A stretch of DNA of 64,000 nucleotides from Paralithodes platypus. Lineage: Eukaryota > Arthropoda > Malacostraca > Decapoda > Lithodidae. Location: assembly GCA_032716605.1 (NCBI GenBank), contig CM064518.1:44044744-44108743 (forward strand), given 5' to 3'. The translations under genes were made by a program, and so were the position numbers. This document shows, one piece after another, positions 9,461-19,377 of this stretch. Numbering within the stretch: position 1 is the first letter of the stretch; each line of letters begins with the position of its first letter. The notes beneath the pieces are model-generated. The model did no database searches and was not told the origin of the DNA. It was given only the letters and a program-made list of their open reading frames with translations.

Positions 9461-9630
9461 AATGCCGTGTAAGTATGTAATGAGTCTAGATTAATTCCTT
9501 CCCCTCACAAGCAGTTATAATTCTATTTTTGTTATTTTGTTATTATGGTAAAACAAAAACAAAGATAGAATGCTAACTGTTTGTGAGGTGAAGGCATTTA
9601 TCTAGACTCATTACAGACTGAAAAGGCATT
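9461..9630. mobile_element. foldback element (long inverted repeat, about 170 bp)
   Basis: The left half (9461-9538) and right half (9553-9630) are reverse complements over about 78 bases at roughly 80% identity. Shared blocks include TGTAATGAGTCTAGAT, CCTCACAA and TTCTAT-TTTGTT. The loop is about 15 AT-rich bases. An ACGTAATGC-like motif lies just outside both arms. The structure fits a snap-back MITE. A pre-miRNA-like hairpin is possible but unsupported. Confidence 0.8.
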
Positions 9631-9849
9631 ACGCATTACGTTCCCAAAGGTCACCAGGCAAACCACAGGCAATTTAAATGATTGCCTTAATAACCGGAGG
9701 AAATTATTACTACTTAAATTATACTTGGCCCTCCATTACCCACTTGGTGACTTGCTGATGCTCAAAGGTAGTGTAAGAAAATTAATATTATTTCTTAGTT
9801 TTCCTATAATATACCCTTCGAAGGCGACTATATATGTTTTTATTATTTA

Positions 9850-10480
9850 TATTTTCTATGTGTAAGGAGACAAAAGGCAAAGCTGCCTGTAACGTGTTTC
9901 CCCCTAAAAACAAACGTGTATATATATATATAGAAAATGAAAGAATGACAAAGCCAAAATTCAAGAGACGTTGGAGTCAAAATGTCTGAACACGTAGAGC
10001 CTCCCAACACATGCGAACAGTACTTGATACAGGGGTGCACAGCACCCCTGTACGCAACAAAAAGCTGCGCAGGGGTGAAGAACCCACAGAGACGGTTGAG
10101 GTCACCTAACATCTGGGAAGCTATATTAGCAAGAATGGTAATATGGTCTATCCAAGAAAGATCAGAGGAAAAAAAAGAGCCACCAAGAATATTGTGAGAG
10201 AACGAAGAGTTGATTTGAGTGTAGCAGTTGTTGAAGAGTAAGGGATATTCGTGTTGAAGATTGTGACTGGTAGATAGATGGGGAAATTGGGTTTCAGAAG
10301 CATTGAAAGCAACAAGGTTATCTCTGTCCCAAATGGAAATAGTTGATTAATCCGAAATAGCTGTGCTAAGGCCTCATCATGTGAGTTTGGAAGTGGAGGT
10401 ACAGTTGAAAAATCATTAATGATTTTTATAAATATAACTGGAGATAGGACAGAACCTTGAGGAACACCGGATTTATATAT
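9850..10480 (-). pseudogene. LINE reverse transcriptase remnant with internal deletion
   Basis: Read on the minus strand from about 10471, the frame gives SGVPQGSVLSP..F...INDF, the conserved palm region around RT motif B of jockey-like non-LTR elements. Next come DNLVAFNASETQFPHLS, YPLLFNNCYT and SHNILG, then after a frameshift QMLGDLNRLCGFFTPAQLF and CIKYCSHVLGGST. The usual FADD-box segment is degraded. After GGST the frame jumps straight to CSDILTPTSLEF, the 3' tail sequence of this LINE (compare 39620-39783), so the C-terminal roughly 100 residues are missing. A TATA insertion (about 9917-9935) splits the tail. The copy is non-functional, and RT activity is known only for the family. Confidence 0.85.
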
Positions 10481-10589
10481 TCTTCCGTAGAACACCGGTC
10501 TTGTTCTACGAACTTATCTGATAAGTCAACTGATAATTCAAGGAAACCACACACTCAATTCATTCATACTATTTTACTTTCATACATAA

Positions 10590-10815
10590 GATCACGACGA
10601 AGAACATAACTTATGTGGCCAACTGTACCCACGAGGTTGAACAGATAGACGTAGTAGTAGGGTCATGGAGTGAGGTGGGCCAGGGAGGTTATATGAAGGG
10701 GAGGGATAGAATGTAGAGCGGACTGTTTGTGAGCGTGAAGCCGTAAGAAGAACTGGTAGGTACTGGTGATTTTGGCTAATACTGACCATTGTGTCTCATT
10801 ATATAATGTATGCAA
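10590..10815 (+). repeat. dispersed repeat family J
   Basis: Ends with GTGAGCGTGAAGCCGTAAGA, ACTGGTAGGTACTGG and a GACCATTGTGTCTCAT stretch, then AATGATAGGCTATACTA. Relatives lie at 47620-47955 and 62577-62790. The left edge has TAACTTATGTGGCCAACTGT, like a single end of family D. The class is unknown. Confidence 0.6.
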
Positions 10816-10934
10816 ACATAATGATAGGCTATACTAATTTGATAATATAAAATAAAGAGAGATATATATATATATACTGTATATATATATATATATATAT
10901 GTAATATGTAACCCAAACTCTTTTATCTAAATTA

Positions 10935-11020
10935 TATTGGAATACTGGAAGGTCGAAACTCGGGAAATTGGCTTCACTGTTTCGCCCTGACACTCCCTCC
11001 ATTGGTATCCTTCCTCCAAT
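10935..11020 (-). repeat. dispersed repeat family R (minus)
   Basis: ACTGGAAGGTCGAAACTCGG, ATTGGCTTCACTGTTTCGCC, CACTCCCTCCATTGGTATCC. The plus-strand relative at 13100-13196 has a long poly-G in place of the CTCCCTCC complement. A third copy is at 48428-48505. Confidence 0.75.
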
Positions 11021-11030
11021 TTGGCGACAG

Positions 11031-11205
11031 TGGGTGGTGGTGATGATGTTGGTGATGGTGGTGGAGATAATGGTGGTGATGGTAATGGTGGTGGTGGTGG
11101 TGGTGGTGGTGATGTTAGTGGTGGTGGTGGTAATGATGATGGTGGTGGTGATGGTGGTGGTGATGATAATGTTAGTGGTGGTAGTGGGTTCGGAGCCAAG
11201 TTATG
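11031..11205. repeat. GGT/GAT trinucleotide region
   Basis: Imperfect GGT repeats with GAT and AAT interruptions. Open frames on both strands here are glycine-, valine- or proline-rich artefacts. Confidence 0.9.
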
Positions 11206-11254
11206 AGGTAGTAGTTTACACCTAGTCACCTACAGGGCATACTGACTCAGACCC

Positions 11255-11257
11255 CAG

Positions 11258-11289
<32 letters not shown>

Positions 11290-11341
11290 CTCGTTGATGT
11301 AAACAAAACCCCACCTGTGTCTGTGTTGTGAAGGGGTGACA

Positions 11342-11403
<62 letters not shown>

Positions 11404-11580
11404 TTCTCGTTCATGTAAACAAAAAACACATTGTGTCTGTGTTGTGAAGGTGTGTGTGTGTGTGTGTGTGTGTTAAGTGTGCGTGTGTGTGTGTGTTAAG
11501 TGTGTGTGTGTGTGTCAAAGTGTGTGTGTCTTTATGTCTCTCTCATGTAAACAAACCCCACCTGGTATTAAGTAAGGGTT
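11255..11580 (+). repeat. compound satellite: spacer of about 45 bp alternating with (GT)n
   Basis: The spacer TCTCGTTGATGTAAACAAAA, CCCCACCTGTGTCTGTGTTG, TGAAGG recurs at about 11287, 11403 and (shortened) 11535, each time between GT tracts of different length. Weaker relatives occur near 11925 and 12190. The arrangement is like the AC-based array at 33752-34630 but the spacer differs. Confidence 0.85.
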
Positions 11581-11639
11581 AACACTGTCTGATATAACCT
11601 CTTGTGAGTTACTAAGATAATAAATACCGTTAAGACCCC

Positions 11640-11853
11640 CGTTCGATATAAATTTATGCATTTTTCGGTAAAAACATGACCCGGCCTAAGGCCGATTACT
11701 CTTATATTACAGGCTCGCTATCGCTCGCCAGGAAACATCGACACCTAAATGGCACAATAGTCTTAATATTGGCAAACAAATTATACGTAAGGTCATAGAA
11801 CTGCCAAACTAATGGGGCAACTGTGTTAAGAATCTCAAAACTATTGGGGCTAA

Positions 11854-11922
<69 letters not shown>
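11640..11922 (-). mobile_element. family A core (minus) cut by (GT)n
   Basis: Core CAGGCTCGCTATCGCTCGCC, preceded by CGGCCTAAGGCCG and followed by CGACACCTAAATGGCAC and CTATTGGGGCTAAATG. A GT run (11855-11922) replaces the element's TTAA end. Confidence 0.8.
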
Positions 11923-11924
<2 letters not shown>

Positions 11925-12011
11925 TCTCGCTGATGTATACAAAAGTCCACCCGTTATTGAGGAAGGGTTAACACTCACCCATCCGACGTTTTTTGTTTTA
12001 ATGATATTTTG

Positions 12012-12162
12012 TTTAAGGGGGATGGCTTATTTTTAGGTCGATCTTTTTTTAATGTATTTATTATTTTTCTAGTTTCCTCCCTAGAACTTCATCAAACGTA
12101 AACTATCCTCAATTAGATCCCCCTTCCAGATTAATCTGTAAATTTTTCGGTAGAACTAGATT
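12012..12162 (-). mobile_element. family A 5' third (minus)
   Basis: TTAAGGGGGATGGCTTATTT, GGTCGATC, TTTCCTCCCTAGAACTTC, TGTAAATTTTTCGGTAGAAC. The element stops before the GC hairpin. Confidence 0.75.
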
Positions 12163-12560
12163 ACTGAGAAAAGAAAGTGTGTGCCTCTATGCCCTCCCTG
12201 AAGTAAACCATAACCCCACCTGTTACTGAGAGAGGTGGGGTATGACGGACCTCAGTATCCTAACACCACAGTCAGTGATAGACAGGCTTATCTGTATTAT
12301 GGCTGTAACGGTACTTACCCTCGGTTATATATACAGTATATATATAATATATATAGTACATATTCGCCATTTCTGTATTACATCGTAACTTCACTAAATT
12401 TCACCTGACTCATGTATGTTATAATGTTTGTAATTTGACAGCTATTAAGATTATGAGATTCGCTTAATGGATCTTTGTGTTTGCTGACAAAGCCTTTCTC
12501 GCGCACAATATACGGAGCGATTGTCTATCTCTCTTCTTAATGCTCGGATCTTGCTTCTCA
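12163..12560. other. unassigned sequence
   Basis: Contains a weak relative of the compound-satellite spacer at about 12190-12235 and a TATATACAG-TATATATA palindrome at about 12325-12352. Otherwise nothing is recognised. Confidence 0.5.
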
Positions 12561-12590
12561 TCACTCTCTCTCTCTCTCTCTCTTTCTCTC

Positions 12591-12654
<64 letters not shown>

Positions 12655-12683
12655 TATAATCCCTATTTTGTAACTAGCTTCCC

Positions 12684-12740
<57 letters not shown>
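12561..12740. repeat. (CT)n and two (TA)n microsatellites
   Basis: CT run at about 12563-12593, TA run at about 12597-12650, and a second TA run at 12687-12738. The two TA runs are separated by a unique segment of about 37 bases. Confidence 0.95.
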
Positions 12741-12742
<2 letters not shown>

Positions 12743-12959
12743 TATATGACACGTACAGTATAATCACCTTGGTGAAGACAAACTCCAACTACAGCCCTAG
12801 GAATGCAAGTCAACAACAAACTAATATTTATTATTTTATTCTTATGATGATATTGATAATTATATTGATGATGGTGATTATTATTACACACACACACACA
12901 CACACACCCTCTCCCCTATGTTCTCCTCTGGCCTCTCTCCTCTTGACGTATGAGGTTGA

Positions 12960-13196
12960 TAATAACAGTATTGGAGGAGCCGCGCGGGGAGGGGGGGGGG
13001 AGGGGGAGAGAGGGGGGGAGGGGTGATAAGAAGACCCCTACGCCCCTCCAAGGACTCCTACGGGGGCTCTATTGTCGACTCCTATACTGGCTCCATAGGG
13101 CTGGGAGAGGAAGGATATAGAAGGAGGGGGGGGGGGGGGGGGTGTCAGGGCGAAACGGTGAAACCAATTTCCTGCGCTTCGACCTTCCAGTGCCTT
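12960..13196 (+). repeat. poly-G and GGGA-rich block with family R copy
   Basis: G-rich runs at 12987-13022 and an almost pure G run of about 17 at about 13127-13143. The R copy (from about 13108) surrounds the second run: AGGAAGGATA, then G17, then TGTCAGGGCGAAACGGTG and AAACCAATTTCC. The G run lies where other R copies have GGAGGGAG, so it probably arose by slippage inside the repeat. Confidence 0.8.
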
Positions 13197-13333
13197 AATA
13201 GATATTTTATAAGTACAAGACTTGAGCTACAGATCGCAAAGAGATATACAGTATATCTTAATTTTATGTTACCATAATATTATAGCCTATCTTTATTTAT
13301 GTTTATATACGTGAGACACTACAATCATTGTCA

Positions 13334-13546
13334 GACAGCCCAAATAAGTGATGTCGCGGCACTAAGTATTTTTCGATCAATAATTGGTATCAGCACTATC
13401 TGAGCATTAATTCATCGTTTCGAGTGAGATATACAAACATGTTCCTATCTTTTCACACCCTATTCAACATCTGACAGACATTAGTACATCACACAGCGAG
13501 CAAAGCGTAATGACAGCGGCGCCACAACTTATTTGGCCAACCGGTA
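13334..13546 (+). mobile_element. family D TIR element
   Basis: About 213 bp. The left end AGCCCAAATAAGTGATG and the right end ACTTATTTGGCCAACC are an inverted repeat of about 16 bases. The middle has TCGATCAATAATTGGTATCA, ACACCCTATTCAACATCTGA and CAGACATTAGTACATC. GTAC follows the right end, and in other copies GTAC flanks both ends. No coding sequence. The superfamily is not assigned. Confidence 0.8.
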
Positions 13547-13639
13547 CGTACCTGCTATAATAGTCCTTTATCTAGCTTCACGTTTACATAGGGTCCGCTC
13601 CACCTGACTATTCCTCCTCTTATATTATAACCTCCCTGA

Positions 13640-14005
13640 TCTTGGGATATCAGCCTACGGTCTCACGTTATTCACCACTTCCGAGGAACTTGCTTCAATT
13701 GTGCCGCCTCTCCACATCTTTCCCCGTAGAACTAGGGCAGCTGAGAGCGCCCATGAATTTACACTTTCTCCTCCACAATGCAGAACTTCTGCTTATCAGA
13801 ATTCATTTATCCCCAGAGCTACTACTCTTTGGAATTCACTTCCCTCGAATTGCTTTCCACAAACTTACAATTTACAAATGTTTAAATCCAGTTGTTACAA
13901 ACATTTTATGAATGGAGGGTGCCTTTAGGCACATGGACCTTTTTGTTTTATCTGTGTTTTTCCTTCCTCCGTTCATTGTCTCTTAAAAAAAAAAAAAAAA
14001 AAAAA
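13640..14005 (+). pseudogene. LINE 3' end: RT C-terminus, 3' UTR and poly(A)
   Basis: The plus frame from about 13698 reads PPLHIFPRRTRAAESAHEF, CRTSAYQNSFIPRATTLWNS and LPSNCFPQTYNL, then stops after HFMNGGCL. The NSF.PR...LWNSLP block is the typical extreme C-terminus of jockey/CR1-like reverse transcriptases. About 60 bases of T-rich 3' UTR lead to a clean A21 tail (13985-14005). This lineage differs from the element at 42629-43012 in tail sequence. It is 5'-truncated, with no catalytic domain. Confidence 0.85.
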
Positions 14006-14173
14006 TACGATTCGCTCACCTCGTAATTCTTGTTCACGTTCTCGTTCATGATTTTTTCCTTCTAATTGATATTATAGTTATTATTTTTGGTGTGGTTACT
14101 TTATTGTTACTACAAATATCTCAACTTAAACTTTTGTGAGTGTTCAATATTATTATAACTATACAGTATGTTG

Positions 14174-14378
14174 TTAACCTCTTCTGTACCGGTGACGCCC
14201 TTTTCGTATATTCTGGCAACTATTAGACGATTTATTAAAGGGCCTCCAGCAATTAACAAGCTTTGAACTATCTCACATTACCCTTTTTACTACCTCAGAT
14301 CCTTCTTCAACTGCACAGAATCGTCTGAATAAAGCAAACATTTAATATAAAAGACGTCGCCGGTACAGAAGGGGTTAA
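14174..14378 (+). mobile_element. family C element, full length
   Basis: TTAACCTCTTCTGTACCGGT to CCGGTACAGAAGGGGTTAA, 205 bp. It carries the C variant GGGCCTCCAGCAATTAACAA and CTTTGAACTATCTCAC rather than the form at 1305-1521. The two forms are the same element in opposite orientation. Confidence 0.85.
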
Positions 14379-14439
14379 GATAATTATTTATATTCATTAC
14401 CATTTATACCAACACACATATATATGTACATATATATAC

Positions 14440-14660
<221 letters not shown>

Positions 14661-14961
14661 AGTAAAATTAAAGAAATAGTAAGGTCAAGTGGGTCCCAAG
14701 CTCGGAGGGGTCTTTCTGGTTCGCGTGGTGCTATACCAAGGCTATACTGTATACGTGGTATAAGCCCACGTAATACCTAAATTAATAGATAAGCAAATAA
14801 GTAAAATAATATTTAAATAGATTAATAAAATAATGCATACATATATAAGTTAAACCTCCCCTTATAGTTGACCGAAAATAATAAATGAATGAATAAATAA
14901 ATAAATAAATAAATAAATATATACACAAATAAATAAACAGATAAATGAATACATAAAAAAA
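14661..14961. other. unassigned sequence with (AAAT)n
   Basis: A CAAGTGGGTCCCAAGCTCGG stretch and an imperfect hairpin (TATACCAAGGCTATACTGTA, then CGTGGTATAAGCCCACG) are the only landmarks. An (AAAT)n run at about 14878-14945 precedes the LINE tail. Confidence 0.5.
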
Positions 14962-15063
14962 CGTTCCTTGATTTTGGCCATGTCACTCTTTTAACTCTGG
15001 GGGAGGCACTCGTCACAAGCAGTTTTGCCTTTTGTCTCCCTCATCCACATAGAAAAAAAAAAA
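14962..15063 (+). mobile_element. LINE 3' tail with poly(A)
   Basis: TTCCTTGATTTTGGCC, GGGGGAGGCACTCGTCACAA, GCCTTTTGTCTCCCTC, CACATAG, then a run of about 12 A. This is the 3' UTR of the same LINE as 42629-43012, severely 5'-truncated. Confidence 0.8.
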
Positions 15064-15281
15064 ATGTAAATTGAGCGAGCGATAGTTGCCGGGAAAACGA
15101 TCATGTGACTTATAACTTGTGGTTGGATGGGGCGGAGCGAACGACTCATGGTGGGACCTTGTGAGAGACGGGCGAGGGGAGGGGAGGGGAGGGGGGGGGG
15201 GGGGACAGCGGGTCGTTTCGTTGCGGGGCGGATCGTTCGTCCTGGTCAGTAAATCTCGAATTTTCCGTAAACCGATTATTT
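15064..15281. other. unassigned, with GGGGA and poly-G
   Basis: Includes GGGGA repeats running into a G14 tract at about 15190-15204. Nothing else is recognised. Confidence 0.55.
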
Positions 15282-15635
15282 TTAAAGGGGAAAGAGTGTA
15301 TTTTTTTGTCGATTTATTCATGTATTCATTATTGTCTTAGTTTCCTCCCTAGACCTCCATCAAACTTAAAAACATCCCAAAATCTCCCTTCTAGATATAT
15401 TTGTACATTTATCGGTAGAACAATGTCTTGGCCGAAGGCCGATTCCTCCTAAAATTACAGGCTCGCTATCGATCGTCACCTAAATGGCACGAAAGGTCCA
15501 AACATTGGCAAAGAAATCGGGTGAAAGGTCATAAAATCGCCAAACTAATGGAACCAACGTTCTTAAAATCTCAAAACCAGTGGGGCTAAACAAGAGGGAG
15601 AAGTGGGTCCAGAAAAACTACCCTTCTCCCCTTAA
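15282..15635 (-). mobile_element. family A element, full length (minus)
   Basis: 354 bp from TTAAAGGGGAAAGAG to TTCTCCCCTTAA. It has the longer tail type (TTTGTCGATTTATTCATGTA after the tip) and a clean TTGGCCGAAGGCCG hairpin. The CAGGCTCGCTATCGATCGTC core has lost about 15 bases between the core and CACCTAAATGG. Confidence 0.85.
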
Positions 15636-15662
15636 GTCATGCGTGAGTGGCATACAGCTTTG

Positions 15663-16775
15663 TTATGAAGGAAAGGCCATGGTAGCGAAGAGACCATGAG
15701 GGGGGGTCCAGGGGATGGGTATGAAGGAAAGGCCATGGTAACGAAGGGACCTTGAGGGTGGGTCCATGGGGGTAGGTATAAAGGAAAGGCCATGGTAACG
15801 AAGGGACCTTGAGGGTGGGTCCAGGGGATGGGTATGAAGGAAAGGCCATGGTAACGAAGGGACCTTGAGGGTGGGTCCATGGGGGTAGGTATAAAGGAAA
15901 GGCTATGGTAACGAAGGGACCTTGAGGGTGGGTCCAGGGGATGGGTATGAAGGAAAGGCCATGGTAATGAAGGAACCTTGAGGGTGGGTCCATGGGGGTA
16001 GGTATAAAGGAAAGGCCATGGTAACGAAGGGACCTTGAGGGTGGGTCCAGGGGATGGGTATGAAGGAAAGGCCATGGTAACGAAGGAACCTTGAGGGTGG
16101 GTCCATGGGGGTAGGTATTAAGGAAAGGCCATGGTAGCGAAGGGACCTTGAGGGTGGGTCTAGGACTCTAGGGGGTATTATAAGGGAAAGGCCATGGTAG
16201 GGAAGGGACCTTGAGGGTGGGTCCAGGGGGTAGGCATAAGGGAAAGGCCATGCTAGCGAAGGGACCTTGAGGGTGGGTCCAGGGGGTAGGTATGAAGAAA
16301 GACCATGGTAGCGAAGGGACCTTGAGGGTGGGTCTAGGACTCTAGGGGGTGTTATAAAGGAAAGGCCATGGTAGGGAAGGGACCTTGAGGGTGGATCCAG
16401 GGGGTAGGAATAAGGGAAAGGCCATGATAACGAAGGGACCTTGAGGGTGGGCCCAGGGGGTGTGTAATGAAGGAAAGGCTATGTGAGCGAAGGGACCTTA
16501 AGGATAAGTCCAGTGGGAAGGAAAAGCCATGGTAACGAAGATACCTTGAGGTTGGGTCGAGGGGGTGTTATGAAGGAAAGGCCATGGTAACGAAGGGACC
16601 GTGAGAGTGGGTCGAATGGGTAGGAATGAAGGACAAAATAAAACAAAGTATGAAGGAAAGACCATGATAACGAGAGGACCGTGAGGGTGGGTCGAGTGGA
16701 TTTTCGTGATTTTATCGTCTTCAAATGTTATCATGAAGGAAAGGCCATGTAAGCGAAGGGACCTTGCGGGTGGTG
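15663..16775 (+). repeat. 57-bp minisatellite with alternating unit types
   Basis: About 19 units of GAAGGAAAGGCCATGGTAAC, GAAGGGACCTTGAGGGTGGG and TCCA plus a variable end. In the first eight units two ends alternate strictly: AGGGGATGGGTATG and TGGGGGTAGGTATAAA, giving a dimer of about 114 bp. After about 16130 the units lose the alternation and gain insertions such as CTAGGACTCTAG. Open frames of about 120-150 codons on the minus strand are translations of this array. Confidence 0.95.
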
Positions 16776-16799
16776 GTGGTAGATTGTTTGCCTCAGCTG

Positions 16800-17258
16800 C
16801 GTGTGTGTGTGTATGTGTGTATGTGTATGTGTGTGTGTGTGTATGTATGTGTGTGTGTGTGCTGGGAAGGCGACAGTGTGGCGGGGCTGCACCTGTGTGG
16901 CCGCCAACGCCACCAGAATGACGTCACTTATATACACATTGACACACACATACACAGACACATACACACACACACACACTGATTGATATACACGCACATA
17001 TATACACACTCTGTCACTCACCATGCTGATAAACATACATATATACACACATAGTAACACACACACAGTAAAACACACACACACACACACACATTGATAG
17101 ACGCATTAATACTTACAAACACACAAAGACACACAGTAACACACACGTTGATAGACATATTTATAGTTACACAAACACACACTCACACAAACCGTTTATT
17201 ATTATTATTATTATTATTATACACACACACACACACTCTCTCTTATCTGGTGCTCAGG
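16800..17258. repeat. GT- and AC-rich microsatellite cluster
   Basis: GT/GTAT run at 16800-16860, AC-rich stretches at 16940-17090 and 17130-17190, a TTA run at about 17200-17219 and AC at 17221-17235. The short unique part 16861-16920 is GC-rich and open but unrecognised. Confidence 0.9.
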
Positions 17259-17572
17259 GGGATGACCATGGCCCTTGTTTCCTCCCCCTTCCCCATCCTC
17301 CCCCTCTATCCCCCACTTTTTAGCCGCCCATCCATCCATCCCGCCCGCTCGTCACAGGCACCCTTCATTCCTAATATCCCTATACGCCCTTATCACCCAC
17401 CTGTTAACCCACCCCCCTTGTTGACGCCCACGGTGTTTACGAAGCCCTCACGCCCATGTCTGTTATCATCCATCTGTTGCCATCATCCATATTGTACGCA
17501 GGATCACCATTATAGCACGCCCATTTCTGTTATCATGCAGCTGTTCCATCATCCATATTGTACTACGCCCAT
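17259..17572. other. unassigned C-rich sequence
   Basis: CCTCCCCC and CATCCATC-rich DNA. CATCATCCATATTGTAC appears twice (about 17481 and 17548), foreshadowing the array that follows. Confidence 0.5.
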
Positions 17573-17816
17573 ATGTATCACAGGATCACCCATATAATAC
17601 GCCCTCATATATCACAGGATCACTCATACAGTACGCCCATATATATCACAGGATCACCCATATAGTGCGCCCTCATATATCACAGGATCACCCATATATA
17701 TAACAGGATCACCCATAGTACGCCCTCATATATCACAGGATCACCCATATATATCACAGGATCACCCATATAGTACGCCCTCATATATCACAGGATCACC
17801 CATATATAGTACGCCC
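17573..17816 (+). repeat. minisatellite, unit ATATATCACAGGATCACCCAT
   Basis: About nine units built from a CACAGGATCACCCATATA module and a GTACGCCCTCATATAT module, the second missing in some units. Single-module and double-module repeats are therefore mixed. Confidence 0.9.
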
Positions 17817-17869
17817 ACATATAACATCTGCTCCCCCCCTCCCTCCTATCCACACGCCCATAATATCCA

Positions 17870-18182
17870 CCACCCGCGACTGACTGTGTTTGTAAATGAA
17901 TAACTACGGTATATTTTGTTCCACCCTCAGATTCATCAAAGATTATTACTAAGACGTTACTCCCTTTTTTCCCAGATAGACGATAGATCACTTATAACTG
18001 TGTTATGTTACTAACCCATTTGTCCCCTACTAACATCCTAATCCTGCCACGAACATTAGCTCCAGGGCAGTAGTTTCCTTTCCAATTTTCCCTTACCCAC
18101 TGTAAACCAGTTTTGACACTTGATCCTCAGTGTTTTGGAGGACAAGCAGTCTAGAGGGGTCACTAGAACTGTTGTTGCTTGA
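17870..18182 (+). repeat. dispersed repeat family K, longest copy
   Basis: Begins GACTGACTGTGTTTGTAAAT, continues TTACTAACCCATTTGTCCCC and TAATCCTGCCACGAACATTA, then GACACTTGATCCTCAGTGTT, TTGGAGGACAAGCAG and GTTGTTGCTTGATTTC, ending at TTTGTAC. Four other copies lie at 43627, 57430, 58540 and 62345 (minus). All end at the same GTACTCCTTTGTAC-like site. No inverted ends and no coding; a retroposed origin is possible. Confidence 0.75.
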
Positions 18183-18272
18183 TTTCTTTTTTACGTCTTT
18201 GTACCCACACACCACACTCTTATCATCCATACGGATCATCCACGCATAACATCCACTTCGAAAGCTGCACCG

Positions 18273-18412
18273 TTAACCCCTTCTGCACTCGGGGACGTCC
18301 TTTTCATTATATTCTGGGCGTGACTGTGGGGCGTGACTGTGGGCGTGTCTGTGGGCGTGACTATAGGCGTGTCTGTTGGCGTGACTGTGGGGCGTGACTG
18401 TGGGCGTGACCA
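18273..18412 (+). repeat. family C left end followed by GGGCGTGACTGT minisatellite
   Basis: TTAACCCCTTCTGCACTCGG and the next 25 bases are C. At TATATTCTGG the sequence changes to about six units of GGGCGTGACTGTG or variants (18318-18412). The C element's other end is absent. Confidence 0.75.
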
Positions 18413-18554
18413 GTCTACTTCACGAACCCACGAAGGGCAATGCTATTTATCCCCAGACTTGACATGGTTGTTTTTGTCCGTGTTATTATTATTCTTGTGA
18501 GGGCCATCCAAGAGACCCCAGCTGTTTTACCCTGGCCCGCCGCTGCTAAGGTCA

Positions 18555-18802
18555 CAGTGTTGCCAATTTAGCTATTTTACCGCTAGATCTTAAGGTATTG
18601 ACTTCGATATAGAGGCCATTTTTAATCATCTAGTGACAAGAGGTCTGGCGATATTCAATATATATTAGCCATTTTAAGCGACATTCTATATATTATAGCA
18701 CTATCCTAGTAATCCTTGGCCTTTATACACTTTCTAGCAATATTCTAGCGAATATTTGAGAACGGATCTAGCGGTATTGTGGCTCTTTATTTGGTAACCC
18801 TG
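18555..18802 (+). mobile_element. family S TIR element, full length
   Basis: 248 bp. The left end CAGTGTTGCCAATTTAGCTA continues to ACCGCTAGATC. The right end on the complement is CAGGGTTACCAAATAAAGAG, continuing to ATACCGCTAGATC. CAG-starting ends with TGCC/TACC resemble hAT-type tips, but I see no convincing 8-base target duplication. The interior is AT-rich. Partial copies are at 33165-33262 (minus) and 52562-52632. Confidence 0.7.
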
Positions 18803-19036
18803 GCTGAGGCTGGCGACAGAGGGGACATTTGGGAGGACAGAGCTAAAGTAAATTAATGTTTCATGCTGGCAATGAGTTGAGTGGCGGGGTGAGCAGACTT
18901 AGAAAGGAGTTAATTTAGTGTGACAGATACTGTGTTTTATTTTCATTAATCTGTGTCCTTGCTCGCTTAACGGGTCCCATGTATAGTATGCGCATAACAA
19001 TCCTGCCATTATGAGTGTTTTATTCTTTGAGTTGCT

Positions 19037-19254
19037 TGTAAAACCCCTTCTGTACCGGCGACGTCTTTTATATTTTATTTCAATTACATTTAAACAATAT
19101 TATTCAGCTTAAGAAGGTTGTCTACCAATTAAGAGTCTAAAAACTCCCTGAATTAATCCTTTTAGCTACCACATATCCTTCCTAAGCTTCATAAAACTGT
19201 CTACATGTAGCTGACATAAAATACAAAATACATCACCGGTATAGAAGAGGTTAA
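19037..19254 (+). mobile_element. family C element
   Basis: Left end AAAACCCCTTCTGTACCGGC (TTAA degraded). Right end CATCACCGGTATAGAAGAGG then TTAA (19251-19254). This TTAA also starts a family A tip of about 15 bases (TTAAGGGGAGAGGTTTCG). A TATCTATC simple run follows. Confidence 0.8.
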
Positions 19255-19377
19255 GGGGAGAGGTTTCGTATATCTATCTCTATCTATTGATCTATCTATG
19301 TGCATAAGGAGTTTGTCATTTTAGCTTCTGACTCGTACCTTTATTTCTTTAAATTTCTCTTCAATTTTTTTTTTCTT

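Noticed and set aside
9843..10495. Active reverse transcriptase gene
   Set aside because: The YADD region is destroyed, there is a frameshift near 10190, and the C-terminal half is deleted. Only fossil RT remains.
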